Below are positions 52,213-62,480 of a stretch of DNA of 64,000 nucleotides, one piece after another. The notes below the pieces were generated by a model that did no database searches, was not told the DNA's origin, and worked only from the letters and a program-made list of their open reading frames with translations. The translations under genes were made by a program, and so were the position numbers. The stretch is taken from contig JAZRQO010000002.1 of NCBI GenBank assembly GCA_045649825.1, positions 57,613 to 121,612 on the forward strand. Direction: 5' to 3'. The stretch comes from RGIG9115 sp045649825 (lineage in GTDB: Bacteria > Bacillota > Clostridia > UBA1381). Position 1 is the stretch's first letter; the number at the start of each line of letters is the position of its first letter.

Positions 52213-53646
52213 ATGCAATTTAATATAGAAGCAACTGACTACGGTTCATATGATGTAGTTGTGTGTGGTGGCGGTACAGCCGGCGTTTGCGCAGCAATTG
52301 CAGCTGCACGTCAGGGAGCTAAAACTATACTTATAGAGCGTTCCTTTTCAGTTGGCGGAATGCTTACAATAGGCAACGGCGGTATAACGAAATTTACCGA
52401 GCATTGCAAAGATGTTGATAAATATAAAACCGAAGTTCTTGACGTTCTTGCGACTGATCCCGGAAAAGTTCAGGTTGTAGGCGGAATTGCTGAAGAGTTT
52501 GTTAAACGTATGATAAATAACGGAACTGCTCTTGGAACTGCGGGTGAGGCAGGAAGTTATGTGTTTACCGACAGAATTGAGGCACAATGGACTCTTATGC
52601 AAATGCTTGAAGAAGCAGGAGCTGAGGTTCTTTACGATACACGCGTATGTTACGTCACAAAAGAGGGTGACAAGGTAACGGGTGTTGTTGTGAATAATAA
52701 AGAAGGCTTTTGTCAAATTAATGCCGGCTGTGTGATTGATACAACAGGGGATGCTGATGTGGCACATCTTGCAGGTGTACCTTCTCGAAAGGGTGCAAGT
52801 CAGGAGGACGTAAATGAAGGTAGTGCTGAGAGAGTTGGGCAGATGCAACACGTTGGAACTATGTACAGAGTGCGTGGTGTAGATTTTGAAAAGCTTTTTG
52901 ACTGGCTCGAAGCAAACCCTGAAAGATTTTTTCAACATGAATTTGGAGTAATGTCACTTCAGAACGTACGCGATAGCTATAATAATGGGGAAATGTGTGT
53001 TTTTAGAGTTCTTGTTGATACTCCTGATTATGATCGTATACCTGTTCAGGTTTATAATCTTCCTGCAAAGGATGAAGCAATACTTCTTGGTTGCTATAAC
53101 GGAGTATACGATATAGACGGGCTTAATGCACGTGATCTGAGTAGAGCTCAATTCCAGCTTCATGAGCGTACAAGAACTATGAATGAATGTCTCAAACAAA
53201 TTCCTGGTCTTGATAATATTACTAATCTTTACATACCTGATGTTGGTGTTCGTGAAACCCGCCATATCGAGGGCGAATATTATCTCACTGCAATTGATGT
53301 TTTAAGTGGAAGAGACTTTGAAGATTCAATTGGGTGTGGAGGACATCCAATAGATATTCATCCGTTGCCACCTGAAATCGAAAACATGGAATTTAATCAT
53401 TGGAGATTCCATATTCCTTACCGTATAATGGTGCCCAAAAAAATTGAAAACCTTCTTGTTGCAGGAAGATGTGTATCCGGCAGTCGAGTAGCTATCGGAG
53501 CAATCAGACCTACTGCGCAATGTATGGTAATGGGTGAAGCCGCAGGTGTTGCAGCTGCAATTTCTGTGAAGAATAAAGTAAATTGTCGCAATGTAGATAT
53601 TATAGAGCTTCGTACAAAGCTAAAAGAAAACGGAGCAATACTTTAA
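52213..53646 (+). CDS. FAD-dependent oxidoreductase (PF12831-like)
   Basis: The 477-residue protein has an N-terminal dinucleotide-binding fold (DVVVCGGGTAGVCAAIAAARQGAKTILIER) followed by VGGMLTIGNGGITKF, the pattern of the FAD_oxidored family. A second FAD segment, DTTGDADVAHLAGVPSRKG, and a C-terminal IENLLVAGRCVSGSRVAIGAIRPTAQCMVMGEAAG close the fold. No signal peptide, so it is cytoplasmic. Members are frequently found in polysaccharide-utilisation clusters, where they probably oxidise sugars or sugar derivatives; the substrate here is unknown. It lies between surface-protein genes on the same strand. Confidence 0.88.
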   Translation: MQFNIEATDYGSYDVVVCGGGTAGVCAAIAAARQGAKTILIERSFSVGGMLTIGNGGITKFTEHCKDVDKYKTEVLDVLATDPGKVQVVGGIAEEFVKRMINNGTALGTAGEAGSYVFTDRIEAQWTLMQMLEEAGAEVLYDTRVCYVTKEGDKVTGVVVNNKEGFCQINAGCVIDTTGDADVAHLAGVPSRKGASQEDVNEGSAERVGQMQHVGTMYRVRGVDFEKLFDWLEANPERFFQHEFGVMSLQNVRDSYNNGEMCVFRVLVDTPDYDRIPVQVYNLPAKDEAILLGCYNGVYDIDGLNARDLSRAQFQLHERTRTMNECLKQIPGLDNITNLYIPDVGVRETRHIEGEYYLTAIDVLSGRDFEDSIGCGGHPIDIHPLPPEIENMEFNHWRFHIPYRIMVPKKIENLLVAGRCVSGSRVAIGAIRPTAQCMVMGEAAGVAAAISVKNKVNCRNVDIIELRTKLKENGAIL

Positions 53647-53668
53647 TCTCAAATTTCCCTCATTCGTT

Positions 53669-53774
53669 GTCGGTGTAAATAAACCGACTTATACTATTTA
53701 TTCATATGCCGCTTTGTGGTGCGGTTTGTGATAGATTCCCTTAAATGGAGTGCCTGCACATAAACAGGCACTCC
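53669..53774 (+). other. three consecutive stem-loops in the FAD-GH-like gene gap
   Basis: In the 187-base gap: GTCGGT/ACCGAC (53669-53688, eight-base loop), CCGC/GCGG (about 53709-53723, loop eight), and the ten-base stem GGAGTGCCTG/CAGGCACTCC (53747-53774, loop eight). None has a T-run, so they look like mRNA-stability or processing elements rather than terminators. Confidence 0.6.
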
Positions 53775-53833
53775 GAATAACCCATAAATTTGAAAATAAC
53801 AAATTAATTTATATAGAAAGAGAGTGTATCGGT

Positions 53834-56800
53834 ATGAAAAAATTAATATCATTTACCCTGGCACTTGCTTTGATTTTCCAGCTCAATTCGTTTATGTGTA
53901 CAACGGTTAGTGCAGACAATACTGTAAATTGCAAAACAACTGCATCTCCGGGCAATGCTTCGGAAAATGTTAATGTGAGTACATCTGCTTCAAGCTTTAA
54001 TGTAACCTACAACAGTAGTAATATTTATACGACTAAGAACGTAACTTTTACTGCAACATCCAAGGTTGGCTCAGGTCTTGTGTTTGACCATTGGAAGGAC
54101 GGATACGGCAATAATATATCACAAGACTCTTCATACACTCAGGCGTTAGCTTCTAGTGTTGACTATAAGGCGTATTTTAATTCTTATACACCTGCTACTG
54201 TTTCTATGTTGTCTACAAGTAATACTGACTATTCAACAGCGTATAACCTCACAGCGTCAGTACCCGTAAAGTACTCGCCCGGAAATGCAATTACAGTTTC
54301 ATCAGATATTGCAGTTCCGAGAAAATGCAACGTTGTTGAGGCGGGAGCGATTTTCTATGAAGGTGTATATAAAGATGGTTTCAATATTTTTAGTGATAAT
54401 GTAACTAAAGTCCAGGTAGCGTCAATCACTAAAAAGACTTCTTCAGAATGGTTAGGACTCGTCAAAAAAACAACCGGTTCATACTCGGTTTCATATACCC
54501 CTATAGGCGAGTATGGTGTGCTTTCAAGAGCATATTGTATTTATACCGACGGTTCAAATCAGATTTATATTCGTTACACAGAGCCTCAGTACACACGTCC
54601 CGATACTGCCATTTATAATAATGTAAAGAGCTACGATGTGGTGTTTAACTGGGAAATGCTTGCTACCTTTACCGGAGTGGGTTCAAATGAAGTACACACC
54701 AAGGAGCTTCATCAGGAGGCTATAGAGAAGGTTGCGAAATCGGATTCGGATCTTATAACAGTAACTCCTCAGATGTACCGCATGAACCTATATCCTACAG
54801 ATGTACCGGGCGAAGGCTTTGCCGAAAAGGAAAAATATCTTAACAGCCATCCCGAATACGAAATCGACTACTATCTCTTGAGTTCCAACCCCTCAGTTGG
54901 AAATACGTGGTACGACAGAGCAAGAGATTATATATATATTCAGGGTAATGACCCAACGCTGGAAGTTATTGAAGCGGTTAAGGCTAATGGTGCTGATTGC
55001 TTTATAAACTATCGTATGAACGACCATCATAACACCTGTACCGATAAAGAAAATGCAGATAACGACAGAACAGCATATCCTACTCATAGTGCATTTTGGC
55101 TTGAAAATGAAGATGAATATGGTATAGGCTTTACTTCTAACCGTGTTCTTAATTATATGGCTCCTCACATCCGTGATCACTACTATCAGATTCTTGAAGA
55201 ACTTGCAACAAAGTATGTCGACCATATCGACGGTATCGAGCTTGATTTCGACAGATATTTTGAATTTTTCAGTTTTGAAGAGGTTTCACAGGGGAGAGCT
55301 ATTTTAACTGATTTTGTTGCTCGTGTGCGTGAAATGCTTAATCGCGTTGGCATGGAGCATGGAAAATATCTTCAACTTAGTGTTCGTGTCCCCGGACAGA
55401 CCACTAAAGGCAACCACTACGGAATAGATGCTTTAACATGGGATGCAAAAGGCTATGTTGATATAATTGCTCTTTCAAACCACTATTACAATACAATGGA
55501 TATCGATATAGAATCCTTTACACAGAATAACAATTCAAACGAAAGAGCTCATGCCAAAATAAACGGTGAAATCCATTATGTTTCATACCAGGAAGGTTCG
55601 TCAAATGTTGCCGACAACGGTGCTATCAGCTCTTCCACCTACAGGCGTTACCTTACGAAGGAAGGTTACTATGCGACAGCTACTAACTATTTAGCTCGTG
55701 GTGTCGATGGAGTGCATCTTTTTAATGTTCTTTATTCAGCACAAAAAGAGCAGATATATAAAGATCTTGCTGTGTTGAAGGATAAAGAGGCACTTGCTAA
55801 AGCCGATAAGTGTTACATTATACCACGAGGCGGAAGAAGCGGAGTGTATGATGGTGCAGGAAGCTTGAATAGCTATGTTGGTTTTCAGCAAACAAAAACT
55901 AATAGAACCTATAAGGTGTATATTCCCGACGATATGAGTAATTTTACTGATGCAGTTTTAAAGCTTGAGTATTATACAAATATTGTTGATGAATCAGGCA
56001 CGCTTATAAAGCCTGAAATTACAGTTAGCTGGGGTTCTGACACTGTTGCTTCTACAATGGTTCAGCAGGTGAATATAGGTTCTACCGAGCTTTTCCCTGC
56101 TCTTGCAGATAACCGTTCATATACCACATGGGATGAAAGTATGTTCTTCAGAATTCCTATGGAACTTATGGAATCTTCAAACGGTATATATAACTTTACC
56201 GTAACAGTAGTCAATGGTGAAACTCTTAACACAGAATCCAACCAATTATCTGTCGAATCTGCAGAAATTGCACTTTATAATAATGCCGATAAGGATAACA
56301 ATGAGCTTGCAGAACTTAACCCCGGTTTCTCAGGCGGTGTAAACAATATGACGATTGTGGATAGTAGAGCAACTGTTGGGGCAGTTTCAAGCTTTGATTC
56401 GTATGATGGCGACGGCTATGTGCTCAGTGCCACAAATCGAACGAACGAAATTGTTGGCGGTAAATTTGAGAATGTTAACTTCATCCCCGGCAACCTTTAT
56501 CTGGTTTCTGCATTTGCAAAGCTAATAAATGATGGTGAAGCAAAAGCGGTTATGAATGTTGATAGGCAGGGTAATATTAAAAGTGGAGAACAGATCACCT
56601 TATCTGATGATAGCTGGACAAGAGTTTTCTTCTACTATGACCTCACAACTGAAACCGGCGAAAGTTTTGACGGTAATATTTATGTTACGACTCCGGGTGG
56701 TACTGATGATATTCTCCTCGACTGCTTTGAAGTGTTTAAGGTGGAACCATATTCACCGGTTGCGGGGAATATATATGAACAGTATGATCCATCCTTTGAA

Positions 56801-59059
56801 TCAGGAAACCCTGATAAATGGTTAAAGTTTAAAGCTACTGTTGGAACTATTCAGGCAGATCCATTCCCACGTTCCGGTAAGTGGAGTGGTTACGCTACTG
56901 GTAGAAACACAGATGCTAATCCATCTGCTGCAGCAGGTTTACAGCTTCAGTACGTTGATGTTATGCCTGATACTTACTATTATGTGACGGGTTATGGAAG
57001 AACTGATAGTTTTACTTCTGTGAATGCAAAGATAATGATGCAGTATCAAGTGAAAGACGGCTCAAAAACTTATTCGAATACCGGCGGAGCAGTAATTAAA
57101 AACCAGAATGTTCCTCTTAATAATTTGACATGGCAGCGAGTAGACGGTATTTTTAAAACAATGAGTAAGGAAGAACTTTCCGAAAAATACCCGAGCGGTC
57201 AGATACAGGGTAAGGTTTATTTAAGTGCTGATTATAACTACAATTTATATTACGACGATTTTGCGGCTGTACCTATTTGTATAAATGAAAACTTCAAAGT
57301 AGTAACTCCCGTAGACGGTGAGGTAATTCTTGAGCTTACAGTGCCTTTGGAATTCGATGTTTCAAAAAGTACTTTAAAAACAACTCTTGGTACTGTTAAG
57401 GATATTGTGCGAAACGGAACTAAATGTGTTGTAACACTTTCAGAAATTGACAAAGCTTCTGAAGGTAAGCTTACTCTTGTAACTTCAAATACCGTTAAAG
57501 GTGCACCTGATGCAGAGCTTGAGTTTAAGGTTACCGAACCTAACATGTTGTCGATATATAATCCCGGTTTTGCAAACGGTGTGAATAATATGACATCTCT
57601 TGATAATTCGGCTACTATTAAAGTAGTTGAAACAGTTTCTGCAATTGATGGCGACGGATATGTGCTTAGCGTAACAAACCGTTCAAATGAAATTGCTGCC
57701 GGTAAATTTGAAGATGTAACCTTCACACCCGGTAAGCTCTATGTTGTTTCGGCACTTGCAAAGCTTGGAGCAAGCGGCAATGCCAAAGCAAAGATTAATG
57801 TAGAAACTGGAACAGGTGTTCAGAGCGGAAACGAAATTGCTCTTTCTGCAGACGATTGGACGCGAGTGTTCTTCTACTATGACCTGACAGAATTTGAGGG
57901 TGAAGAATTTAAGGGAGATATTTACCTTACCACTCCGGGAAGCAAAGCAAATCTTTTGCTTGACTACTACCATCTTTTAGAGGTGGTGCCATACTCGCAG
58001 GTTGAAGGTAATATATACAATGATAGCGATTCATCTTTCGAATCAGGCAGCACAAGCTCTTGGCTCAATAGTAGAGCAACTGTTTCAGCTATACAGATTG
58101 ATCCCTTGCCTCATAGCGGTAAATGGTGCGGTTATTCTAAAGACCGTAACGCTACAACCTCATATGCAAACGGCTTACAGACGGCATATGTGTCGGTGAA
58201 TCCTGAAACCTATTATTATGTATCCGGTTGGGTAAGAACAGATAGTGATGTATCATTCGCTGCTAATTTGTCAATGCAGTTTCAACTCTCTAAAAAGGGT
58301 GCGACTAGTGTCAATGGTGGTGGTACACCAATTAAGTCAACACAGGTAACGGTAGATAATTCAAAATGGTATAAAATTGACGGGATTTATAAATCGTTTG
58401 ACAAAGAAATATTTGAACAGGATTATAGCGGATATAGCTTGAAAGCAAAGCTTTATCCCAATGTTGATCCTGCAGCGAACCTTTACCTTGATGATTTTGC
58501 GGCTGTTCCTATATGCATAAACGAAGAGTATAAGTGTGTAACTCCCGTAGATGGCGTTGCAGTTTTAAATCTTACGATACCTGTAGAGTTTGAGATTTCA
58601 GAAGCAACTCTTACAACCAGTGTTGGAGATATCCAAAGCATTGAGCGTGAAGGTATTAACTGTACTGTAACTCTAGGCGGTCTTAATAGCGGTATTGACG
58701 GAGCTCTAAGCCTTGCTACATCAGATGTTGTACCCGGCTCTGAACCGGCTGTTATGAATTTTAAAGTAAACGGATATTCATTAGATGTTGTAAAATCTGA
58801 AAATGGGGAAAATGTTAGTTGCTTGTTTAAAAACTACACAGAAAAATCAGCACCGGTACGCTTTGCGATTGTGGCATACGAAAACAATAGGGTTGTTGAT
58901 TTTACATATATAGATGCAATAACGGTTGGAGCTTTCAAAACGAGTGAACCTATAGTTCTTCCGCTTTATACAAGTGGCGATCGGGTGGAAATACTTGCAC
59001 TTCATCCCGGTTCGATTGCACCGTATGTAATTCCATTCAATTGTAATGTACTGTGGTAA
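53834..59059 (+). CDS. giant secreted glycoside-hydrolase-like protein with tandem carbohydrate-binding-like repeats
   Basis: A 1741-residue protein with a signal peptide (KKLISFTLALALIFQLNSFM) and an N-terminal bacterial-repeat-like domain (HWKDGYGNNISQDSSYT). A TIM-barrel-like domain at about 270-660 has RMNDHH at 394-399, a segment DGIELDFDR at 466-474 (E469, D471 and D473 as acid candidates) and RGVDGVHLFNVLY. A beta-sandwich (about 660-820) leads to two tandem repeats of about 414 residues (from 829 and 1243), each holding CBM-like beta-sandwiches. It has no SLH domain. I class it as a probable glycosidase of unrecognised family, comparable to GHL10-type barrels; catalytic role is inferred. 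ATG 53834 follows GAAAGAGAG. Confidence 0.72.
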   Translation: MKKLISFTLALALIFQLNSFMCTTVSADNTVNCKTTASPGNASENVNVSTSASSFNVTYNSSNIYTTKNVTFTATSKVGSGLVFDHWKDGYGNNISQDSSYTQALASSVDYKAYFNSYTPATVSMLSTSNTDYSTAYNLTASVPVKYSPGNAITVSSDIAVPRKCNVVEAGAIFYEGVYKDGFNIFSDNVTKVQVASITKKTSSEWLGLVKKTTGSYSVSYTPIGEYGVLSRAYCIYTDGSNQIYIRYTEPQYTRPDTAIYNNVKSYDVVFNWEMLATFTGVGSNEVHTKELHQEAIEKVAKSDSDLITVTPQMYRMNLYPTDVPGEGFAEKEKYLNSHPEYEIDYYLLSSNPSVGNTWYDRARDYIYIQGNDPTLEVIEAVKANGADCFINYRMNDHHNTCTDKENADNDRTAYPTHSAFWLENEDEYGIGFTSNRVLNYMAPHIRDHYYQILEELATKYVDHIDGIELDFDRYFEFFSFEEVSQGRAILTDFVARVREMLNRVGMEHGKYLQLSVRVPGQTTKGNHYGIDALTWDAKGYVDIIALSNHYYNTMDIDIESFTQNNNSNERAHAKINGEIHYVSYQEGSSNVADNGAISSSTYRRYLTKEGYYATATNYLARGVDGVHLFNVLYSAQKEQIYKDLAVLKDKEALAKADKCYIIPRGGRSGVYDGAGSLNSYVGFQQTKTNRTYKVYIPDDMSNFTDAVLKLEYYTNIVDESGTLIKPEITVSWGSDTVASTMVQQVNIGSTELFPALADNRSYTTWDESMFFRIPMELMESSNGIYNFTVTVVNGETLNTESNQLSVESAEIALYNNADKDNNELAELNPGFSGGVNNMTIVDSRATVGAVSSFDSYDGDGYVLSATNRTNEIVGGKFENVNFIPGNLYLVSAFAKLINDGEAKAVMNVDRQGNIKSGEQITLSDDSWTRVFFYYDLTTETGESFDGNIYVTTPGGTDDILLDCFEVFKVEPYSPVAGNIYEQYDPSFESGNPDKWLKFKATVGTIQADPFPRSGKWSGYATGRNTDANPSAAAGLQLQYVDVMPDTYYYVTGYGRTDSFTSVNAKIMMQYQVKDGSKTYSNTGGAVIKNQNVPLNNLTWQRVDGIFKTMSKEELSEKYPSGQIQGKVYLSADYNYNLYYDDFAAVPICINENFKVVTPVDGEVILELTVPLEFDVSKSTLKTTLGTVKDIVRNGTKCVVTLSEIDKASEGKLTLVTSNTVKGAPDAELEFKVTEPNMLSIYNPGFANGVNNMTSLDNSATIKVVETVSAIDGDGYVLSVTNRSNEIAAGKFEDVTFTPGKLYVVSALAKLGASGNAKAKINVETGTGVQSGNEIALSADDWTRVFFYYDLTEFEGEEFKGDIYLTTPGSKANLLLDYYHLLEVVPYSQVEGNIYNDSDSSFESGSTSSWLNSRATVSAIQIDPLPHSGKWCGYSKDRNATTSYANGLQTAYVSVNPETYYYVSGWVRTDSDVSFAANLSMQFQLSKKGATSVNGGGTPIKSTQVTVDNSKWYKIDGIYKSFDKEIFEQDYSGYSLKAKLYPNVDPAANLYLDDFAAVPICINEEYKCVTPVDGVAVLNLTIPVEFEISEATLTTSVGDIQSIEREGINCTVTLGGLNSGIDGALSLATSDVVPGSEPAVMNFKVNGYSLDVVKSENGENVSCLFKNYTEKSAPVRFAIVAYENNRVVDFTYIDAITVGAFKTSEPIVLPLYTSGDRVEILALHPGSIAPYVIPFNCNVLW
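56318..58760 (+). repeat. tandem 414-residue (about 1242-bp) repeat inside the giant GH-like gene
   Basis: Landmarks NPGF-GVNNMT (56318 and 57560) and WTRVFFYYDLT (56615 and 57857) are both offset by 1242 bases. Later landmarks (PICINE) are offset by 1236 bases, so small indels have occurred. Both copies carry two CBM-like sub-domains. DNA identity is visibly lower than protein similarity, suggesting an old duplication. Confidence 0.85.
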
Positions 59060-59130
59060 TTTTTAAAGACAAATTATTACTGTAAGTATTAAATTTGATA
59101 AAGCATTAAATATGGAGAGGAGAAAACCAA

Positions 59131-62100
59131 ATGAAAAAGTTATTTTCTGTAATATTAAGCATTGCCTGCATTATGCAGTGCTGCTTGTTCACAGTTGTTG
59201 CAGAAGGCACTAACTGGACGGTAGATGTTAACATTAAAATGTTGGCAGAAGAGGGTATTACAGCAGTGAACGACCCTAATTTCAACCCCGACGGGGTTAT
59301 AACAAGAGCTGAGCTCTTTACTTTGGCGGCGAAGCTTGCGGGCTACTCAAAATTTGAAGAATTCACTGCTAAATTTAAGGATATGAACGGCTCAGAGTGG
59401 TATGCTCCGTATGTTCAGCATATGAATGACGGTGGTTTTATCACAGAAGGAATACTGCAGGAGAAGCAGTTTAAGGGAGACATTCCCGTAACACGCGAGC
59501 TATTGGCTACAACGTTTGTAAAAATTGCAAAACCCGAACAGAACTTCCCGGTAGAAACTACTTTGTTCGATGATCATCACGAGATAAGCCATTGGGCACA
59601 GCGTACCTTTGGATATGCTCTTCATGCAGGCTGGATGAAGGGTGTTGACGACCTTCATCTTGCTCCAAAAGCTGAAGTTACAAACAAAGAGGCAATCGAT
59701 ACTTTAAGAAAAGTATATAAAGTTACCGGTATACTTGGAGATGATTCAAATAAGACCGGAGATGCTGAGGTAAAAACTTCTGAATATAGCGAAAATAATC
59801 CTGATAACTATGTAAAAGCTCCTTATTCCGATAAGTCATCTTGGGAATATAGTGTAAAGGGAGGTGCAGTTGAAGCAGGTTACGCAGATGCGAAATCTCA
59901 GATTCTTCAAGGTGAAGGCTCGTCTCCTGAAGATGGTTGTATTTTCTACGATATTAAGACTTCCGGATTCGGCGTTATAAATGCTTTGCAGATGAAGTAT
60001 ATAATTGATGTTCCCGGTGGTATACAGACTGGTAGAAAGTATATCTGCGGCTTTAAAGCAAAGCTTGTAGATGAAAATCCTGCGAAAGAGGCTTCTCTTA
60101 AATTCAATGTTGCTAAGTTACGTGATCTTAACGATAACAACATGGTATGGTCTGAAATACGAACATTTAGCATTATTGAAAGTGATGAATACTTAAATTA
60201 CGAGATAGAATTCGTTGCTAATTCTGATCAGGACGTCGTTGTGCTTTTGTACCAGTTCGGCGGCGATGAACAGGAAAAAATTAAAGCATACTTCGACGAC
60301 TTTTATTGGGTTCCCGGTCCTATGGCATCATTAGATAATAACGAGGATACTGAACGAGTTGGCGTTAAGGACATAAAAACGTTGATAGCGGATGATACAA
60401 GCGTTGATAATGTTCAGCTTTCGGGTGCAGGAACGTATGATACCACATTCAAGCCCGAGCTTGTTGCTACTACAACTAAAGAATCAGGACTCCTTTTGGA
60501 CTACTGGCTTGATCCCTATCGAAACAAGATTTCTCCCAACTCATCATATACACCGCCTGCATATAATTCCTATGTATACAGAGCAGGATTTGCACCGTAT
60601 AAATATCAGGATAAAAACCTTCCATCTGCCAAGGCGGATAATATAACTGTTACAACAGGCGTTCCCTCAATTAACAGAACAACCGCTTCAGTTAATGGTA
60701 AGGTTGCTCTTCCTGATGGATATAGACTTATGGATGCAGGTACAATTTTCTATGGTGGTTATTGGACTGAGAATTTCAACCTGTTTTCCGAGAATATTAA
60801 AACAGTGCCTGCATATGCTGTTACCGATGACGGCGAATTTACATCACAGGCGTTTATGAACACCCGTTATGGTGTGCTCGCCCGTACATATGCGATTATT
60901 GAAAATCCTCAGGGCAATGTAATGGTTCAGTACTCTGATACAGAGTATATGCATTCACCATCACGTCCTGAAAAGATTGCACATCACGGCATTATTTACC
61001 ACGAGCTTCTCGGTCTTTTCACCGGTTCAATCCCTGCATCTCCCGAAAGATGTATTCAAATGGTAGATGAACTTAAACGTACCGGTGCAGATATCGTAAC
61101 AGTTACACCATCAGAGTGGAAATTTAACACATGGAATTCAAGAACGGACGGTTATTGGACAGATTATGCGAAATATTCAGCCCCGAAGCAATTGTCATAT
61201 GCGCAGGAGGTTGTTGATTACGTACTCGATGGCGGTGACCCTGTACAGGAAACTTTAGACGGAATGCGTGAGAACGATTTGTATATGTTTATCGACCAGC
61301 GTATGAACGACCATCACTATAATAACGACCTTCTTTGGAACACCCACAGTACGTTCTGGAAGAATAATCCTAAATACTGGCGAGAAGACAGAAATGTTGG
61401 AGAATACTGGGATGAAACCCCGGTTGAGGGCGAAACATCAGAACGTTTGTTCAATTATCTTAACCCGGAGGTTCAAGACTATTATTATACACTCATTGAA
61501 GAGCTTGTAACTGACTATGATGTAGATGGCTTACAGATGGACTTTGACCGTTACTATATTTACTTCCAGGATCAGGAAGAAGAAATGGGTATGGAAGTAC
61601 TCACAGAGTTTGTCGGCAGAGTTCGTGAAATGGTTAACCGTAAAAGTATAGATACAGGACGAGATCTTCAAATTTCGGTTCGTCTTGAAGATACTGTAGA
61701 TAAGGTGTATAGCTATGGTATGGATGTAGAAGAATGGACTCGTCGTGATTATGTTGATATTTTGAATGTTGGTGACCACGGTAAAAACCACTTCTTTGTT
61801 GATATTGAAGGCTTTAAATCTCTTGCTAATAATGCTAAAGTGTTCGGTGAAGTTCACTATCTCACATATCAGGGTGCGGCAGTTGGCGGAACAACAACAG
61901 GTGTTCGCCGTCATATAACAGAACATATTGCTTGGGCGACTGCAAAGAACTTCTACGACAGGGGTGCTGACGGAATATCTTTCTTTAATATGCAATACTG
62001 TCCTGATGCACCAAATCTTATGTATCCTCATTTTACCACAGTTTTCGATCCTGAACTTTTAGAAACTGTTGAAAAGAACTATGTATTCACACAGGGTAAG

Positions 62101-62460
62101 GGAACATTTGGTTTTGGAACAAAGGCTGATTTGGACTTTAAGTTCCCGATCACAGAGGACCCGACGCTTCATAAGTCAATTATAGCAAGAGTAGAGTATA
62201 CAGGTAAAGATGCAACAGGTGCTGAAACCGAGTTTATCTTAAATGGTGTAAAGCTTAAACAAATCAATAGATCTGAGGTTGAGCTTTTCCCGGCATACTC
62301 TTCAAATACTGCTTATGCTACTATCAATCAGTGTAAGTTCTTCGAAATCCCGTTGTCTGCTATGATAAACGGCGAAAACCATTTTGTTATTAAAACAACA
62401 AAAAGAACTTCCGGTTCAGGTGTTATAGCATGCTTGCAGATAGCATTCTATAACAATTAA
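59131..62460 (+). CDS. SLH-anchored paralogue of the giant GH-like protein
   Basis: A 1109-residue protein with signal peptide (KKLFSVILSIACIMQCCLFT), three SLH-type repeats (about 25-200), a CBM-like beta region (about 220-400), the same bacterial-repeat-like domain as its neighbour (LDYWLDPYRNKISPNSSYTP) and a TIM-barrel-like domain at about 620-985. The barrel repeats RMNDHH (724-729) and VDGLQMDFDR (D804, D806), where the neighbour's glutamate E469 is glutamine Q802. A beta-sandwich ends the protein. It should be a wall-bound, glycan-active surface protein; substrate unknown. GGAGAGGAGA precedes the ATG. Confidence 0.74.
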   Translation: MKKLFSVILSIACIMQCCLFTVVAEGTNWTVDVNIKMLAEEGITAVNDPNFNPDGVITRAELFTLAAKLAGYSKFEEFTAKFKDMNGSEWYAPYVQHMNDGGFITEGILQEKQFKGDIPVTRELLATTFVKIAKPEQNFPVETTLFDDHHEISHWAQRTFGYALHAGWMKGVDDLHLAPKAEVTNKEAIDTLRKVYKVTGILGDDSNKTGDAEVKTSEYSENNPDNYVKAPYSDKSSWEYSVKGGAVEAGYADAKSQILQGEGSSPEDGCIFYDIKTSGFGVINALQMKYIIDVPGGIQTGRKYICGFKAKLVDENPAKEASLKFNVAKLRDLNDNNMVWSEIRTFSIIESDEYLNYEIEFVANSDQDVVVLLYQFGGDEQEKIKAYFDDFYWVPGPMASLDNNEDTERVGVKDIKTLIADDTSVDNVQLSGAGTYDTTFKPELVATTTKESGLLLDYWLDPYRNKISPNSSYTPPAYNSYVYRAGFAPYKYQDKNLPSAKADNITVTTGVPSINRTTASVNGKVALPDGYRLMDAGTIFYGGYWTENFNLFSENIKTVPAYAVTDDGEFTSQAFMNTRYGVLARTYAIIENPQGNVMVQYSDTEYMHSPSRPEKIAHHGIIYHELLGLFTGSIPASPERCIQMVDELKRTGADIVTVTPSEWKFNTWNSRTDGYWTDYAKYSAPKQLSYAQEVVDYVLDGGDPVQETLDGMRENDLYMFIDQRMNDHHYNNDLLWNTHSTFWKNNPKYWREDRNVGEYWDETPVEGETSERLFNYLNPEVQDYYYTLIEELVTDYDVDGLQMDFDRYYIYFQDQEEEMGMEVLTEFVGRVREMVNRKSIDTGRDLQISVRLEDTVDKVYSYGMDVEEWTRRDYVDILNVGDHGKNHFFVDIEGFKSLANNAKVFGEVHYLTYQGAAVGGTTTGVRRHITEHIAWATAKNFYDRGADGISFFNMQYCPDAPNLMYPHFTTVFDPELLETVEKNYVFTQGKGTFGFGTKADLDFKFPITEDPTLHKSIIARVEYTGKDATGAETEFILNGVKLKQINRSEVELFPAYSSNTAYATINQCKFFEIPLSAMINGENHFVIKTTKRTSGSGVIACLQIAFYNN

Positions 62461-62480
62461 TAGAAAGGAGAATTTATAAA

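Noticed and set aside
61531..62031. 166-codon minus-strand ORF inside the SLH-anchored GH-like gene
   Set aside because: Opposite a well-supported coding frame and rich in His, Ile and Thr as expected of antisense translation; no start signals.
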